Below are positions 33,431 through 42,283 of a stretch of DNA of 64,000 nucleotides, piece by piece; position 1 is the stretch's first letter; the number at the start of each line of letters is the position of its first letter. Below the pieces are notes generated by a model. The model worked only from the letters and a program-made list of their open reading frames with translations, made no database searches and had not been told where the DNA came from. Origin of the DNA: Pusillimonas sp. UBA6240 (GTDB taxonomy: Bacteria; Pseudomonadota; Gammaproteobacteria; Burkholderiales; Burkholderiaceae_B); assembly GCA_002441445.1 (NCBI GenBank), contig DJWC01000070.1, positions 76,622-140,621 on the forward strand, in the 5' to 3' direction. The position numbers and the translations under genes are program-made.

Positions 33431-35110
33431 TCAAGCCAGCGACATCTGATGCGCGAAGGATAAAAGCCGGGCCTCGGCCAGCGGCCTGCCTATCAATTGG
33501 GCGCCGATCGGCATGCCGTTACGGTCCATGCCAATAGGCATGGTCAGCACAGGTATGCCCAGGTAGCTGAATGGCCGCGTAAGGCGTGTAATGGCCGCCA
33601 CGACATTGAACACACTGCCCTTTTTCTCCATATCCGCGTCCGCGCGCAGGGGGACAGGGATGGGGATGGTCGGGCACAGAATAATATCCGCGCCCGACAT
33701 CGGCCCCGCCAGAAACTCGCGCAGCACTCTGGCGCGGATCATTGTCGCCTCGAGGTAACGAACCGCGGGCACATGCAGTCCCGGCTCTGTTCGGGAATAC
33801 ACCGCCTGCGAATAGGCCTGCGAATTGGCTCGCATCCATTGGCTGTGCAACGTGGCTGCTTCTACCTTGGAGATAATATCGCCCATGGCGTAGCAGGCGG
33901 ACAGTTGGGGAAAGCCCACTTCCCGCACTGTACCGAAAAGATGCTCAACTCGCGCTACGAAAGCGTTGAAAACGGCAGAGATCTCCGAATCGCAAGCCTC
34001 GGCCTCGGGTAGACCCAACACAGCGATACGGCTATTCTCGGCAGCGACATCCAAAAGAGCGCGGTACTCCGGCACTGCGGCGTTCAGGGACGAAGGGTCT
34101 TCCGGGTCGTGCCCTGCCACGGCTTGCAGCACGATGGCGCAATCCTCGGCCGTACGCGACAAAGGCCCCACGCAATCCAATGAAAACGCTCTGGGAAAGC
34201 AACCGCTGCGCGAGATACGGCCGTAAGTCGGCTTCAGGCCGAACAAGCCATGTACCGAGGCCGGCAGCCGTATCGACCCGCCGGTGTCGCTACCCAGGGA
34301 TGCGAAGACGGCTCCCGCAGCAACCGCCGCGGCGGAGCCGCTGGATGAACCGCCGGCGATCCGAGATGGATCCAGGGCATTGCAACAGTCGCCGAATATG
34401 GGGTTCTGACCGGTAGGCCCCGCCACCATTTCATTCAGATTCAAGACGCCAATTGTGACCGACCCCGCTTCCTTCAGAAGGCGAATCGCCCGCGCATCGC
34501 GCTGTGCCCGGACCACCGGCCGCGCCCGGGAACCGACGGTCGCAGCGTGGCCGTCAATCTCGAAGCAATCCTTGTGTGCGAGCGGAATACCATGCAAAAG
34601 CCCACGAACCTTGCCGCGCGCACGTTCCGCATCGGCCGTCCTGGCCTGCGCCATGGCTCGGTCCGCCCAGATTTCGATGAACGCATTGATTTCCGGCTGG
34701 CTATCGGTAGCCCGAGCGAGGGCTTGGGCCGTCAATTGCTCAGAGGTCAATTCGCCCGACTCCATCCGGCGAGCGGCCTCCGCCAGCGTCAGGCGGTCAA
34801 GCGGTTGCGCACTCGCGCTCTTGTATGCCTCTGCAGCTTGAGCGTGTCGCGGCAGTGCGGCATTGCTTGTATCACGCTCCTGCAGCAGCGCGCTTTGATG
34901 ATCGCCCGGCTGGCAAAATGGGCTTAAGTCATCGCCGACGCTCGCGCGTACCGCGGAGTTCAAGCGCATCAATTCCGACGCCAATATGGCAGGCTCGGTA
35001 CGGGAAGGCACACCATGCAAATACGTTGTACTGATCGCCAAACACTGTGCAATGGTCTGCTTGACTGCTTCTTGCCTGTCCTGCGCGCCATTGTTGGGGG
35101 TTGCGGCCAT
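33431..35110 (-). CDS. Amidase (amidase signature family) with N-terminal extension
   Basis: A 559-residue amidase-signature enzyme. The catalytic domain starts near residue 105 (LDRLTLAEAARRMESGELTS) and carries K180 (IPLAHKDCFEI), the serines of GGSSSGSA at 253-260 and nucleophile S279 in GSDTGGSIRLPA. The first ~105 residues are an extra, mainly helical segment (QEAVKQTIAQCLAI, then AILASELMRLNSAV) that may be a fused small partner domain like those of AtzG/AtzE amidases; this is inference. CTGGAG precedes the ATG at 35110. It lies between the Bug receptor gene and the carbamoylsarcosine-amidase-like gene. Confidence 0.9.
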   Translation of the reverse strand: MAATPNNGAQDRQEAVKQTIAQCLAISTTYLHGVPSRTEPAILASELMRLNSAVRASVGDDLSPFCQPGDHQSALLQERDTSNAALPRHAQAAEAYKSASAQPLDRLTLAEAARRMESGELTSEQLTAQALARATDSQPEINAFIEIWADRAMAQARTADAERARGKVRGLLHGIPLAHKDCFEIDGHAATVGSRARPVVRAQRDARAIRLLKEAGSVTIGVLNLNEMVAGPTGQNPIFGDCCNALDPSRIAGGSSSGSAAAVAAGAVFASLGSDTGGSIRLPASVHGLFGLKPTYGRISRSGCFPRAFSLDCVGPLSRTAEDCAIVLQAVAGHDPEDPSSLNAAVPEYRALLDVAAENSRIAVLGLPEAEACDSEISAVFNAFVARVEHLFGTVREVGFPQLSACYAMGDIISKVEAATLHSQWMRANSQAYSQAVYSRTEPGLHVPAVRYLEATMIRARVLREFLAGPMSGADIILCPTIPIPVPLRADADMEKKGSVFNVVAAITRLTRPFSYLGIPVLTMPIGMDRNGMPIGAQLIGRPLAEARLLSFAHQMSLA

Positions 35111-35150
35111 GACTGCTCCAGAAACGCCGGGGATATTTCGAAAGTTGGAA

Positions 35151-36143
35151 TTATTGGGCGCGTATTCCGGCAGCCCGCGCTGTTTCCGTCCATTGGTCCA
35201 CATCGGATACCAGCAGTTGCTGCAACTCGGCTGGAGTGGATGGCCGTGGACGTGCGCCGACAGAATCCAGAAACTTGGCGAACTCTTCGGTAGAGATGGC
35301 CTTCTTGATTTCTGCGTTGAGCTTATCGCGGGCTGCTGTATTCACGCCCTTGGGACCAAATACGCCCCACCAGACATTCACGACATAGTCCAGGCCGGTT
35401 TCTTCCTTGACGGTCGGAATGTTCGGAAAGTCGGGCTCGCGCTCGGCGCCGGTAAAGGCGAGCTTGGGCAGCTCGTCCGTGGGAGTCCCGCGGATGGACG
35501 CCATGGTGGTGATAATCATATCCAGGCGCCCGGCGACCAGATCCATCTGGGCGGGTGCGATACCTTTATAACCCACCGTCTGCATTTTTACGCCCGCCTT
35601 GTTGGCAAGAAGTTCCGTCGCCATTTGGGAACTATCGCCGAGACCTGCGCTGCCGAAATTGATCGCTCCGGGATTGTTCTTGGCATAGGACAGCAGACCC
35701 TTGATGTCCTTGGCAGGGAAATCCTTGCGAGTAAGGACCACGAATGGTGCGCTCGCCACCAGGGAGACCGCATCAAATGCGGTCTTGGCGTCATAGGGCG
35801 TTTTCTGAACAGCCGCCGACGTCGCCAGAGAACCCGAGATGAACAAGAATGTGTATCCATCGGGCGCCGAGGATGCGACATGGCCCGCGCCGACCACGCC
35901 GCCTGCTCCCGCCTTATTCTCGACCACAAAAGATTGGCCCATGCTTTTGCTGAGACTGTCGGCAAGCTTGCGGGCAATCACATCGTTACTGCCGCCTGGC
36001 GCAAACGGCACGACCAGCCGCACAGGGCGTTCCGGCCACTCAGCCGCCGTCGCCGTGCCGACAGCCGACAGCGCTATGGTGGTGCTCATGGCGCCAATCA
36101 AGGCGAGACTAGATAGTATCTTCAGGGTACTGCGTTTGGGCAT
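35151..36143 (-). CDS. Bug/TctC-family solute receptor
   Basis: A 330-residue periplasmic receptor with a signal peptide of about 34 residues (ATAA cleavage region). The ligand-site strands RLVVPFAPGGSNDVIAR and NKAGAGGVVGAGHVA are intact, and QTVGYKGIAPAQMDLVAGRLD corresponds to the family mid-region. AAGGAGG precedes the ATG. It sits inside the CitE-CoA-transferase-amidase operon and presumably binds the acid or amide that the operon degrades. Confidence 0.94.
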   Translation of the reverse strand: MPKRSTLKILSSLALIGAMSTTIALSAVGTATAAEWPERPVRLVVPFAPGGSNDVIARKLADSLSKSMGQSFVVENKAGAGGVVGAGHVASSAPDGYTFLFISGSLATSAAVQKTPYDAKTAFDAVSLVASAPFVVLTRKDFPAKDIKGLLSYAKNNPGAINFGSAGLGDSSQMATELLANKAGVKMQTVGYKGIAPAQMDLVAGRLDMIITTMASIRGTPTDELPKLAFTGAEREPDFPNIPTVKEETGLDYVVNVWWGVFGPKGVNTAARDKLNAEIKKAISTEEFAKFLDSVGARPRPSTPAELQQLLVSDVDQWTETARAAGIRAQ

Positions 36144-36219
36144 GATGGCCTCCTTCAGAGCTTATACCAACAACGAAGATAAGCCTTCCAGCAATAGGCC
36201 GGACGGCGGAAACTTGTGC

Positions 36220-37407
36220 TTAAGCGATGACATTCCATTCGGCCACTGCACTGTCGATCTCGGCCTCCGAGTAGCCCAGTTCGCGCATGAGCGCACTGGT
36301 ATGCTGACCCAGCCTAGGAGCGCTGCGCAGCTCGCGCTTCTCTAGGGCGCTACCGAATGAAATTGGATTTGCGATGGTTTTATACCGTCCTAGCGCCGGA
36401 TGGGTATGCTGGCCGATCAGGCCTTGCTCTTGAACCTGTGCGTCATCGAACACATCCTCAACATTGCGAACTACAGAACATGGAACTTGCTCGCCAAAAA
36501 TGGCTTCCCATTCTTCGGCGGTCCTGCCGAGCAGGGCCTCGCGCAACATAGGCACCAGTTCGTCCACATGAGCGGCACGCTTCTTGACCGTGTCGTAGCG
36601 CTCATTTTCCGCCAGATCCGGCAGGCCGACCAAGAAACATAACGAACGCCAGAAATGCGGCGTATTCGCGGAAATATACAAATATCCGGCACGGGTGGGA
36701 TGAATGCCGGTAATGCCTCCTGAGCGCATATCACGATTGATTGCACGCGGTTCGCCCTCGGCCACGACAAGCCGGGCTGCCTGCATGGCCAAGGCGCTGC
36801 CCAATAGCGACACGGAGACATGCTGTCCCAAGCCCGTTCTTTCGCGTTGAAACAAGGCGGCGGTAACGCCGTTCGCCAGCAAAGCGGCACCGTAATAATC
36901 CACTACGGAGCCGTAGACAATCTTAGGCTCATCCACCGTCCCCTGCGACGAGCAGATGCCCGTTCGCGCCTGAAGCACCTGGTCATAGCCGGCGCGATTC
37001 GCCAAAGGACCACTTTGGCCATAACCGGTCAAAGAGCAATAAACCAGCCGCGGATTGTGAGCTCGCATGGTGTCGTAGTCGATGCGCAGGCGAGGTGGAA
37101 CCGACGGCCGGAAATTATGCACGATTACATCCGCCCGCTCGGCCAGACGCATGAACACATCGTAGCCCGATGCGCTTTTCAGATCGATGCACATGCCGTA
37201 CTTGCCCCGGTTCACACCTAAAAAAGCGCGGCTTTCTCCCGGCAGCGTGGAGGGATACTTACGCAGGTTGTCCCCTTCGGGCGGCTCGATCTTGATCACC
37301 TCGGCCCCCATGTCGGCCAGGAGATTGCATCCATATGGACCCGCAATATATGCGCTCAGGTCCAATACCTTGATGCCGGATAAGGGATAGTCACCGTTCA
37401 TGGACAT
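36220..37407 (-). CDS. CaiB/BaiF family class III CoA-transferase
   Basis: A 395-residue class III CoA-transferase, which moves CoA between acyl groups. LSGIKVLDLSAYIAGPYGCNLLADMGAEVIKIE is the N-terminal signature region, LGVNRGKYGMCIDLKS follows, and D170 in YGSVVDYYGA is the expected catalytic aspartate. ATG 37407 is chosen; a second ATG at 37401 is possible and neither has a strong ribosome-binding site. It follows a CitE-like lyase gene, so a dicarboxylate may be activated here and cleaved by the lyase. Confidence 0.92.
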   Translation of the reverse strand: MSMNGDYPLSGIKVLDLSAYIAGPYGCNLLADMGAEVIKIEPPEGDNLRKYPSTLPGESRAFLGVNRGKYGMCIDLKSASGYDVFMRLAERADVIVHNFRPSVPPRLRIDYDTMRAHNPRLVYCSLTGYGQSGPLANRAGYDQVLQARTGICSSQGTVDEPKIVYGSVVDYYGAALLANGVTAALFQRERTGLGQHVSVSLLGSALAMQAARLVVAEGEPRAINRDMRSGGITGIHPTRAGYLYISANTPHFWRSLCFLVGLPDLAENERYDTVKKRAAHVDELVPMLREALLGRTAEEWEAIFGEQVPCSVVRNVEDVFDDAQVQEQGLIGQHTHPALGRYKTIANPISFGSALEKRELRSAPRLGQHTSALMRELGYSEAEIDSAVAEWNVIA

Positions 37408-37480
37408 ATTCGTAAAGAGTTTCAAAAGCGTGTAAAGCAAGGCTCGACCACCATGGCGAACCGCATGATCGAATTTCTAT

Positions 37481-38350
37481 TCAAACGGCCGCCTGCGCAA
37501 GAATGGCGCGCGCACGTTCGATAAACGGTCCATCGATCATTTTTCCCTCCAGCATGTAGGCGCCATTGACGTCGTTCCTCTCTGCGGACTCGACCACTTT
37601 GGCTGCCCAGCGCACTTCATCTTCCGTCGGGCTGAATACTTCGTTCGCAAGAGCGACCTGGCTTGGATGAATGCAGGTTTTGCCGAGAAAGCCGGCCCGA
37701 CGCGCGCGCCAGGCCTCTTGGCGGTAGCCTTCGGAATCGGAGACATTGGTATAGGCGGTGTCGTAAGCGATTTTTCCCGCCGCGCCGGCGGCGATACGCA
37801 TGTTCATCATCACTGAATGCACGTTCAGCGCATCGTCACGAGCTATGCCCAACGGTTCGAACAAGTCCCCCAGGCCCAATTGCAGGCCCCAAATTCTGGG
37901 ATGACACGCGGCAATCGCCGCCGCATTCAACAGCGCGCGGGGTGTCTCTATATTCGCCAGCACGCGTATATCCAGCCCGGCCCCTTCGCCTGCGATGACA
38001 CGTAGTTCCTGCGCTTCGAGCATGGAGATGAAACACAGTGCATCCTCGACCGTGTCGGATTTGGGGATATTGATGACATCCACCCCAGGTGCGCACGAAA
38101 CGGCGAGATCGTCTTCGGTGTACCCGGTTTCGAGCGCATTGACGCGCACTATGATGCTCTTCTTGCCTTCCTGGCGTAGGGAATGAAACTCGTTCGTGCC
38201 GAAGAAACGCGCCAACTCGTCTCGCGCGTACTGTTTCCTGCTTTCCAGCACCGCATCCTCGAGATCAAAGCAGACGGCATCGGCCTGGCTTGTAAGCGCC
38301 TTGACGAATAATTCAGGCCGGGAAGCGGGTACGAACAGCTTGCTGCGCAT
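37481..38350 (-). CDS. CitE-like CoA-ester lyase (HpcH/HpaI aldolase family)
   Basis: A 289-residue CitE-family lyase. RSKLFVPASRPELF, CFDLEDAVLESRK, and IPKSDTVEDA with ANIETPRALLNA mark the barrel with its magnesium ligands; KTCIHPSQVALANEVF is the C-terminal signature. Related enzymes cleave citramalyl-, malyl- or beta-methylmalyl-CoA to acetyl-CoA or propionyl-CoA plus an oxoacid. It is the first gene of a five-gene minus-strand operon, and the LysR gene at 38446 diverges from it across a 95-base spacer. Confidence 0.92.
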   Translation of the reverse strand: MRSKLFVPASRPELFVKALTSQADAVCFDLEDAVLESRKQYARDELARFFGTNEFHSLRQEGKKSIIVRVNALETGYTEDDLAVSCAPGVDVINIPKSDTVEDALCFISMLEAQELRVIAGEGAGLDIRVLANIETPRALLNAAAIAACHPRIWGLQLGLGDLFEPLGIARDDALNVHSVMMNMRIAAGAAGKIAYDTAYTNVSDSEGYRQEAWRARRAGFLGKTCIHPSQVALANEVFSPTEDEVRWAAKVVESAERNDVNGAYMLEGKMIDGPFIERARAILAQAAV

Positions 38351-38428
38351 GGGGTTCTCTCATTCTGATGAATGCTCATAGTACCCACTCGCCCGCCCTT
38401 TGTAGTACGCTTGCAATTATCATCAAAC

Positions 38429-38443
38429 GATAGATATTCTATC
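38429..38443. promoter_or_regulatory. Candidate LysR operator GATAGA-TAT-TCTATC
   Basis: A perfect 15-base dyad ends two bases before the GTG start of the LysR gene, in the spacer shared with the CitE-like operon. It fits the T-N11-A layout of LysR sites and would allow autorepression. A related GATAGATAT occurs at 39375-39383. Confidence 0.6.
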
Positions 38444-38445
38444 TT

Positions 38446-39330
38446 GTGAATACTAAATTATTGGATACTTTGCTGGCCGTCCACCGTTACGGTTCCATGG
38501 CCGAAGCGGCGCGGCGCCTCAATCTGACCCACGGCGCCGTCGCGCAACAAATCAAGACGCTCGAAAGCGAGCTGAACATCAGCCTGGTACGGCGCGCAGG
38601 CAAGGTCGTGCATCTGACACAGGCCGCCCACCGCATTCTAGACGCGTCCCAGAAAATCCTCGACGACATCCATGCGCTCGCGGCGCTGGCCAACACAGAC
38701 GAACTCAGGGGTGAACTCAACGTTGGAACCGGCAATACCGTCCTGGCCGGCAAAGTTCCAGACATTCTTGAAGCACTGGGATCTCAATACCCCGAAATAA
38801 GGGTAAACATCATGTCAGGGCAGTCATCCGATTTCCACATGCAGGTTGAAAGAGGGATTTTGGATGCGGCGATCGCCATGGAACCCGCCTTTACTCCTTC
38901 CAAAGTCATGGGCTGGCATTTGCTCAGCGAAGAGCCTTTCGTCCTGATTGCCGCCCGCAGGCATGAAGGCACAGACCCGCATCTACTCCTCGAACGAGAA
39001 CCGTTCATCCGCTATCACCGGCACAGCTGGGCCGGCCAGCAGATCGACACCTATCTGCGCCATAACAACATCATGCCCAGGGAGCGGTTCGAGCTCGCAT
39101 CAACGGAAGCCATCACCCGTCTGGTGCACAAAGATCTCGGCGTCGCCATCGTTCCCAGCGCATGGGACCAGTGGCAAAAGGGATTGAATGTGATCGGCCT
39201 GCCTCTGAAAACACCGTGCAAGCCACGCCGGTTTGGGTTGATCTGGCTGCGTTCGTCGCCGCGCCTGCAATTGATAGAGGCCTTCCTGGACGCGGCGACC
39301 TCCGCCTATGAAAAACATGCCGCAGCTTGA
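38446..39330 (+). CDS. LysR-type transcriptional regulator
   Basis: A 294-residue LysR-type regulator with its helix-turn-helix at about residues 1-58 (MAEAARRLNLTHGAVAQQIKTLE) and an effector domain from about residue 85 (GELNVGTGNTVLAGKVP). The start is GTG, just after a 15-base palindrome. Divergence from the CitE-like operon at 38350 makes it the likely controller of that operon. Confidence 0.93.
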   Translation: MNTKLLDTLLAVHRYGSMAEAARRLNLTHGAVAQQIKTLESELNISLVRRAGKVVHLTQAAHRILDASQKILDDIHALAALANTDELRGELNVGTGNTVLAGKVPDILEALGSQYPEIRVNIMSGQSSDFHMQVERGILDAAIAMEPAFTPSKVMGWHLLSEEPFVLIAARRHEGTDPHLLLEREPFIRYHRHSWAGQQIDTYLRHNNIMPRERFELASTEAITRLVHKDLGVAIVPSAWDQWQKGLNVIGLPLKTPCKPRRFGLIWLRSSPRLQLIEAFLDAATSAYEKHAAA

Positions 39331-39374
39331 AGGCTCTTTGCGGTCGGCTCATTGCGTAGGCGGAGAGCCATAAT

Positions 39375-39412
39375 GATAGATATCGGTTTATCGTATGACA
39401 AGAATTCTATGA
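39375..39412. promoter_or_regulatory. AT-rich dyad region before glycosyltransferase gene
   Basis: The 190-base gap before the glycosyltransferase gene contains GATAGATAT at 39375-39383, identical to the left part of the operator at 38429-38437, followed by GGTTTATCGTATG and AGAATTCT. It may be a second site for the upstream LysR protein or a promoter element; evidence is limited to motif similarity. Confidence 0.3.
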
Positions 39413-39520
39413 TTTAAGGATGCCATATTGAGCCGCCGCACACTTGATTCCAAGAGGCGGCCGGCACAGAAATTGCTTCGATGCCCCCACTCAACGTTCT
39501 AACAAATCCTTGGGGGAAAC

Positions 39521-40540
39521 ATGGACGATATGCATATCGAATCAGCCGAACCGCTGCGCATCCTCACGTGGCATGTGCATGGGAATTATTTGTACGCCCT
39601 GACCCAAGTGCCGCATGAATTCATTATTCCAGTCTATGACGACGGACGGCCCGGCTATGGCCGGCTCGGGAACAAAATTCCCTGGGGCGGGAATGTCAGG
39701 GAGATCCCAGCCGAAGAGATTGCGCAAGAAGACTTCGACTGCGTCATTTACCAATCGCAAGCCACATACGAAAACGACGCGCCCAGGTTGCTGTCGGCCG
39801 CGCAGCGCAAGCTGCCCAGTATTTATATCGAGCATGACCCCCCACGTCCGTATCCCGTCGATACCAAGCACTGCTTCCGGCATGACACAGGCATACTGGT
39901 GCATGTCACGCATTACAACGCGCTGAACTGGGATGCGGAAGACATGCCGACGCGCGTCATCGAACATGGAGTGCCCATCAACCCGGCTGTGCGATATTCC
40001 GGCGAATTACCGCGCGGCATCACCGTCATCAACGGCCTGCACAAACGAGGCAGGCGCATGGGCGCCGACCTCTTCGAATGGAGCCGCGAACAAGTCCCAC
40101 TGGATTTGATCGGCATGCAGAGCGAGGTGATGGGAGGCCTGGGGGAAGTGCCGAACCTCGATGTCGCCGCCACCATGGCGCGCTACCGGTTCTTCTATAC
40201 GCCCATACGCTACACCAGCCTCGGCCTCGCCCTGGTCGAGGCCATGCTGATCGGTATGCCCGTGGTCGGCGTTGCGGCCACCGAGCTGCCCACAGTCATT
40301 GTCAACGGCGTGAACGGCTTCGTGCATACGGACAAAGCCTTGCTGGTCGATATCATGCGCCAACTGATCGCCGAGCCGGACCTGGGCCGCCGCTGGGGCG
40401 AGGCCGGCCGACAAACCGCCATCGAGCGTTTTGGAATGGATCGATTCATCAAAGACTGGCTTGCCGTAATCGACGAAGTCATCGGGAATAAACGCTCGCC
40501 CTTGCATGCTGTCGACACAGCGTCCACCCTTGCCGGCTGA
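39521..40540 (+). CDS. Glycosyltransferase (GT-B fold, GT1/GT4 type)
   Basis: A 339-residue cytoplasmic glycosyltransferase. The C-terminal half carries the GT4-like donor region: RYTSLGLALVEAMLIGMPVVGVAATELP and NGVNGFVHTDKALL, with the acidic residue of the E-x7-E-like element. The N-terminal half (RILTWHVHGNYLYALTQVPHEF) resembles proteins annotated as glycosyltransferases acting on short acceptor sugars. GGGGGAA precedes the ATG. It stands alone, with no polysaccharide cluster nearby, so acceptor and product are unknown. Confidence 0.85.
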   Translation: MDDMHIESAEPLRILTWHVHGNYLYALTQVPHEFIIPVYDDGRPGYGRLGNKIPWGGNVREIPAEEIAQEDFDCVIYQSQATYENDAPRLLSAAQRKLPSIYIEHDPPRPYPVDTKHCFRHDTGILVHVTHYNALNWDAEDMPTRVIEHGVPINPAVRYSGELPRGITVINGLHKRGRRMGADLFEWSREQVPLDLIGMQSEVMGGLGEVPNLDVAATMARYRFFYTPIRYTSLGLALVEAMLIGMPVVGVAATELPTVIVNGVNGFVHTDKALLVDIMRQLIAEPDLGRRWGEAGRQTAIERFGMDRFIKDWLAVIDEVIGNKRSPLHAVDTASTLAG

Positions 40541-40573
40541 TATGCTGGGCATTGCTCGACTCGCGATCGCCGC

Positions 40574-41203
40574 CTACTTCGCCGCTGCCAGCGCGGCATA
40601 GCTGTTCATCAGATTGCGATAATCAGGGATGTGGTTCGAGAACAATGTACCCAAGCCTTCGATGTCATTCCGCCAATCGCGATGCAGCTCGCACGCCGCT
40701 CCGAACCAGGTCATGATTTGAGCGCCCGCCTGTTCCATGCGGCTCCAGGCCGCCTGTTGCGTCATGCTGTTGAATGTGCCCGACGCATCGGCGATCACGA
40801 ACACCTCAAAGCCTTCCTCGAGGGCGGACAGCACCGGGAATGCCACGCATACCTCGGTGACCACTCCCGCCACGATAAGCTGTTTCCTGCCTGTCGCCTT
40901 GACGGCTTTCACGAAATCCTCGTTGTCCCAGGCGTTGATCTGCCCGGGGCGGGCAATGTAGGGCGCATCGCGGAATTTCTCCTTGAGTTCGGGTACCAGC
41001 GGCCCGTTCGGACCGTTTTCAAAGCTGGTGGTCAGAATGGCGGGCAGTTTGAAGTATTCGGCCATGTCGGCCAAAGCCAGGACATTGTTCTTGAACTTGT
41101 CCGGGTCGATATCGCGCACCAATGACAGCAGGCCGGTCTGATGGTCCACCAACAGCACGGCGGCGGCGTCCTTGTCCAGACGCACATACGGTTTCTTGCT
41201 CAT
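40574..41203 (-). CDS. YcaC-like isochorismatase-family hydrolase
   Basis: A 209-residue hydrolase closely matching the YcaC subgroup (ITTSFENGPNGPLVPEL-like region; GVVTEVCVAFP; WFGAACELHRDWRNDIEGL). D20 (LLVDHQTG) and C119 are the expected aspartate and cysteine of the isochorismatase site; R85 in YIARPGQINAWD lies near where a lysine is usual. YcaC proteins form octamers with unresolved substrate. AAGGAGAG precedes the ATG. It follows the pirin gene by 40 bases and both are divergent from a LysR gene, a combination common in proteobacteria. Confidence 0.93.
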   Translation of the reverse strand: MSKKPYVRLDKDAAAVLLVDHQTGLLSLVRDIDPDKFKNNVLALADMAEYFKLPAILTTSFENGPNGPLVPELKEKFRDAPYIARPGQINAWDNEDFVKAVKATGRKQLIVAGVVTEVCVAFPVLSALEEGFEVFVIADASGTFNSMTQQAAWSRMEQAGAQIMTWFGAACELHRDWRNDIEGLGTLFSNHIPDYRNLMNSYAALAAAK

Positions 41204-41243
41204 GAAGCTCTCCTTGAGGGTTGAGGTAAAAAAATGGACGAGG

Positions 41244-42149
41244 TCATTGGCGATGCGCGGCTTCGCCCAGACCGCGCTTGACGTTTGGAATATGGCCGAA
41301 ACTGCCGCTGCGGAAATCGGCGATTGCTTGCGCGATCTCGGCGTCGGAGTTCATGACGAAGGGGCCGTAGCCGACCACGGGCTCATCTATCGGTTCGCCC
41401 GCCAGCCACAACAGCGTGACATCGTTGTTGGCTTCCAGGTGCACGGTATCTCCGGCGCGTTCCATATGCACCAACTGGCCCGCGCGCACGATTTCCTGGC
41501 CATTGACGAGCACGGTGCCGTGCAACACCGCGAGCGCCAAAGTGTGGCCAGGTCGAGCCGCCAGTTCGACGGCGGCCGATGCCTTGAGCCTTAAATCCCA
41601 TACGTCAATGGGTGTGAAGGTGCGCGCGGGACCACGTATCCCTTCGTATTCGCCAGCGATCACACGCAGATGTCCGGCGCCGCCGGGCAGCTCCACCGCC
41701 GGTATATCGCGGCGCAGCAGCGTCTGGTAGCCAGGCGCCGACATCTTGTCCTTGGCCGGCAGGTTGACCCACAATTGCACCATTTCGAGCCGCCCGCCCT
41801 CGCGAGCAAAGGCTTCCGAATGGAATTCCTCGTGCAAAATGCCGGACGCCGCCGTCATCCATTGCACATCGCCGAGACTGATCGTGCCGCCCGCACCAGT
41901 GGAGTCCCGGTGGGCGACTTCACCTTCGTAGACGATGGTCACTGTCTCAAAACCGCGATGAGGATGCGTGCCGACGCCGCGCCGGGCGGTGGTGGGCGCG
42001 AATGTCTGCGGGCCGGCATGATCCAGCAGCAGAAAGGGGCTCAATGCCTTGCCGTGATCGCTATAGCTGAATAGCGAACGCACCGGGAAGCCATCGCCCA
42101 CCCAGTGAGGACGCGGCGCATCGTAAACACCCAGTATTTTCTTGAGCAT
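41244..42149 (-). CDS. Pirin family protein
   Basis: A 301-residue bicupin of the pirin family. The N-terminal cupin carries the metal-ligand block THPHRGFETVTIVYEGEVAHRDS and GDVQWMTAASGILHEEF. Bacterial pirins include quercetin 2,3-dioxygenases and redox-linked regulators, so function is not certain. ATG 42149 is chosen because GGAGAG lies seven bases upstream; the ATG at 42161 has none. It is the first gene of the pirin-ycaC pair, divergent from the LysR gene at 42284. Confidence 0.93.
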   Translation of the reverse strand: MLKKILGVYDAPRPHWVGDGFPVRSLFSYSDHGKALSPFLLLDHAGPQTFAPTTARRGVGTHPHRGFETVTIVYEGEVAHRDSTGAGGTISLGDVQWMTAASGILHEEFHSEAFAREGGRLEMVQLWVNLPAKDKMSAPGYQTLLRRDIPAVELPGGAGHLRVIAGEYEGIRGPARTFTPIDVWDLRLKASAAVELAARPGHTLALAVLHGTVLVNGQEIVRAGQLVHMERAGDTVHLEANNDVTLLWLAGEPIDEPVVGYGPFVMNSDAEIAQAIADFRSGSFGHIPNVKRGLGEAAHRQ

Positions 42150-42224
42150 GGCACTCTCCATCGGACGGAATCGCTTGCCTGGTAGGCTAAAAGCGATTCG
42201 TTGAACATGGGTGCAAGTATGAAC

Positions 42225-42273
42225 TTGGAACGATCAGCTGAATAGATCATAATATTCGGTCTCAGAGTTCCAA
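42225..42273. promoter_or_regulatory. Inverted repeat in the pirin-lysR divergent promoter
   Basis: TTGGAAC (42225-42231) and GTTCCAA (42267-42273) are perfect inverted repeats 35 bases apart, between the divergent starts at 42149 and 42284. The spacing could place two LysR subsites on the same DNA face. Assigned from symmetry and position. Confidence 0.45.
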
Positions 42274-42283
42274 TTTCGAAACG

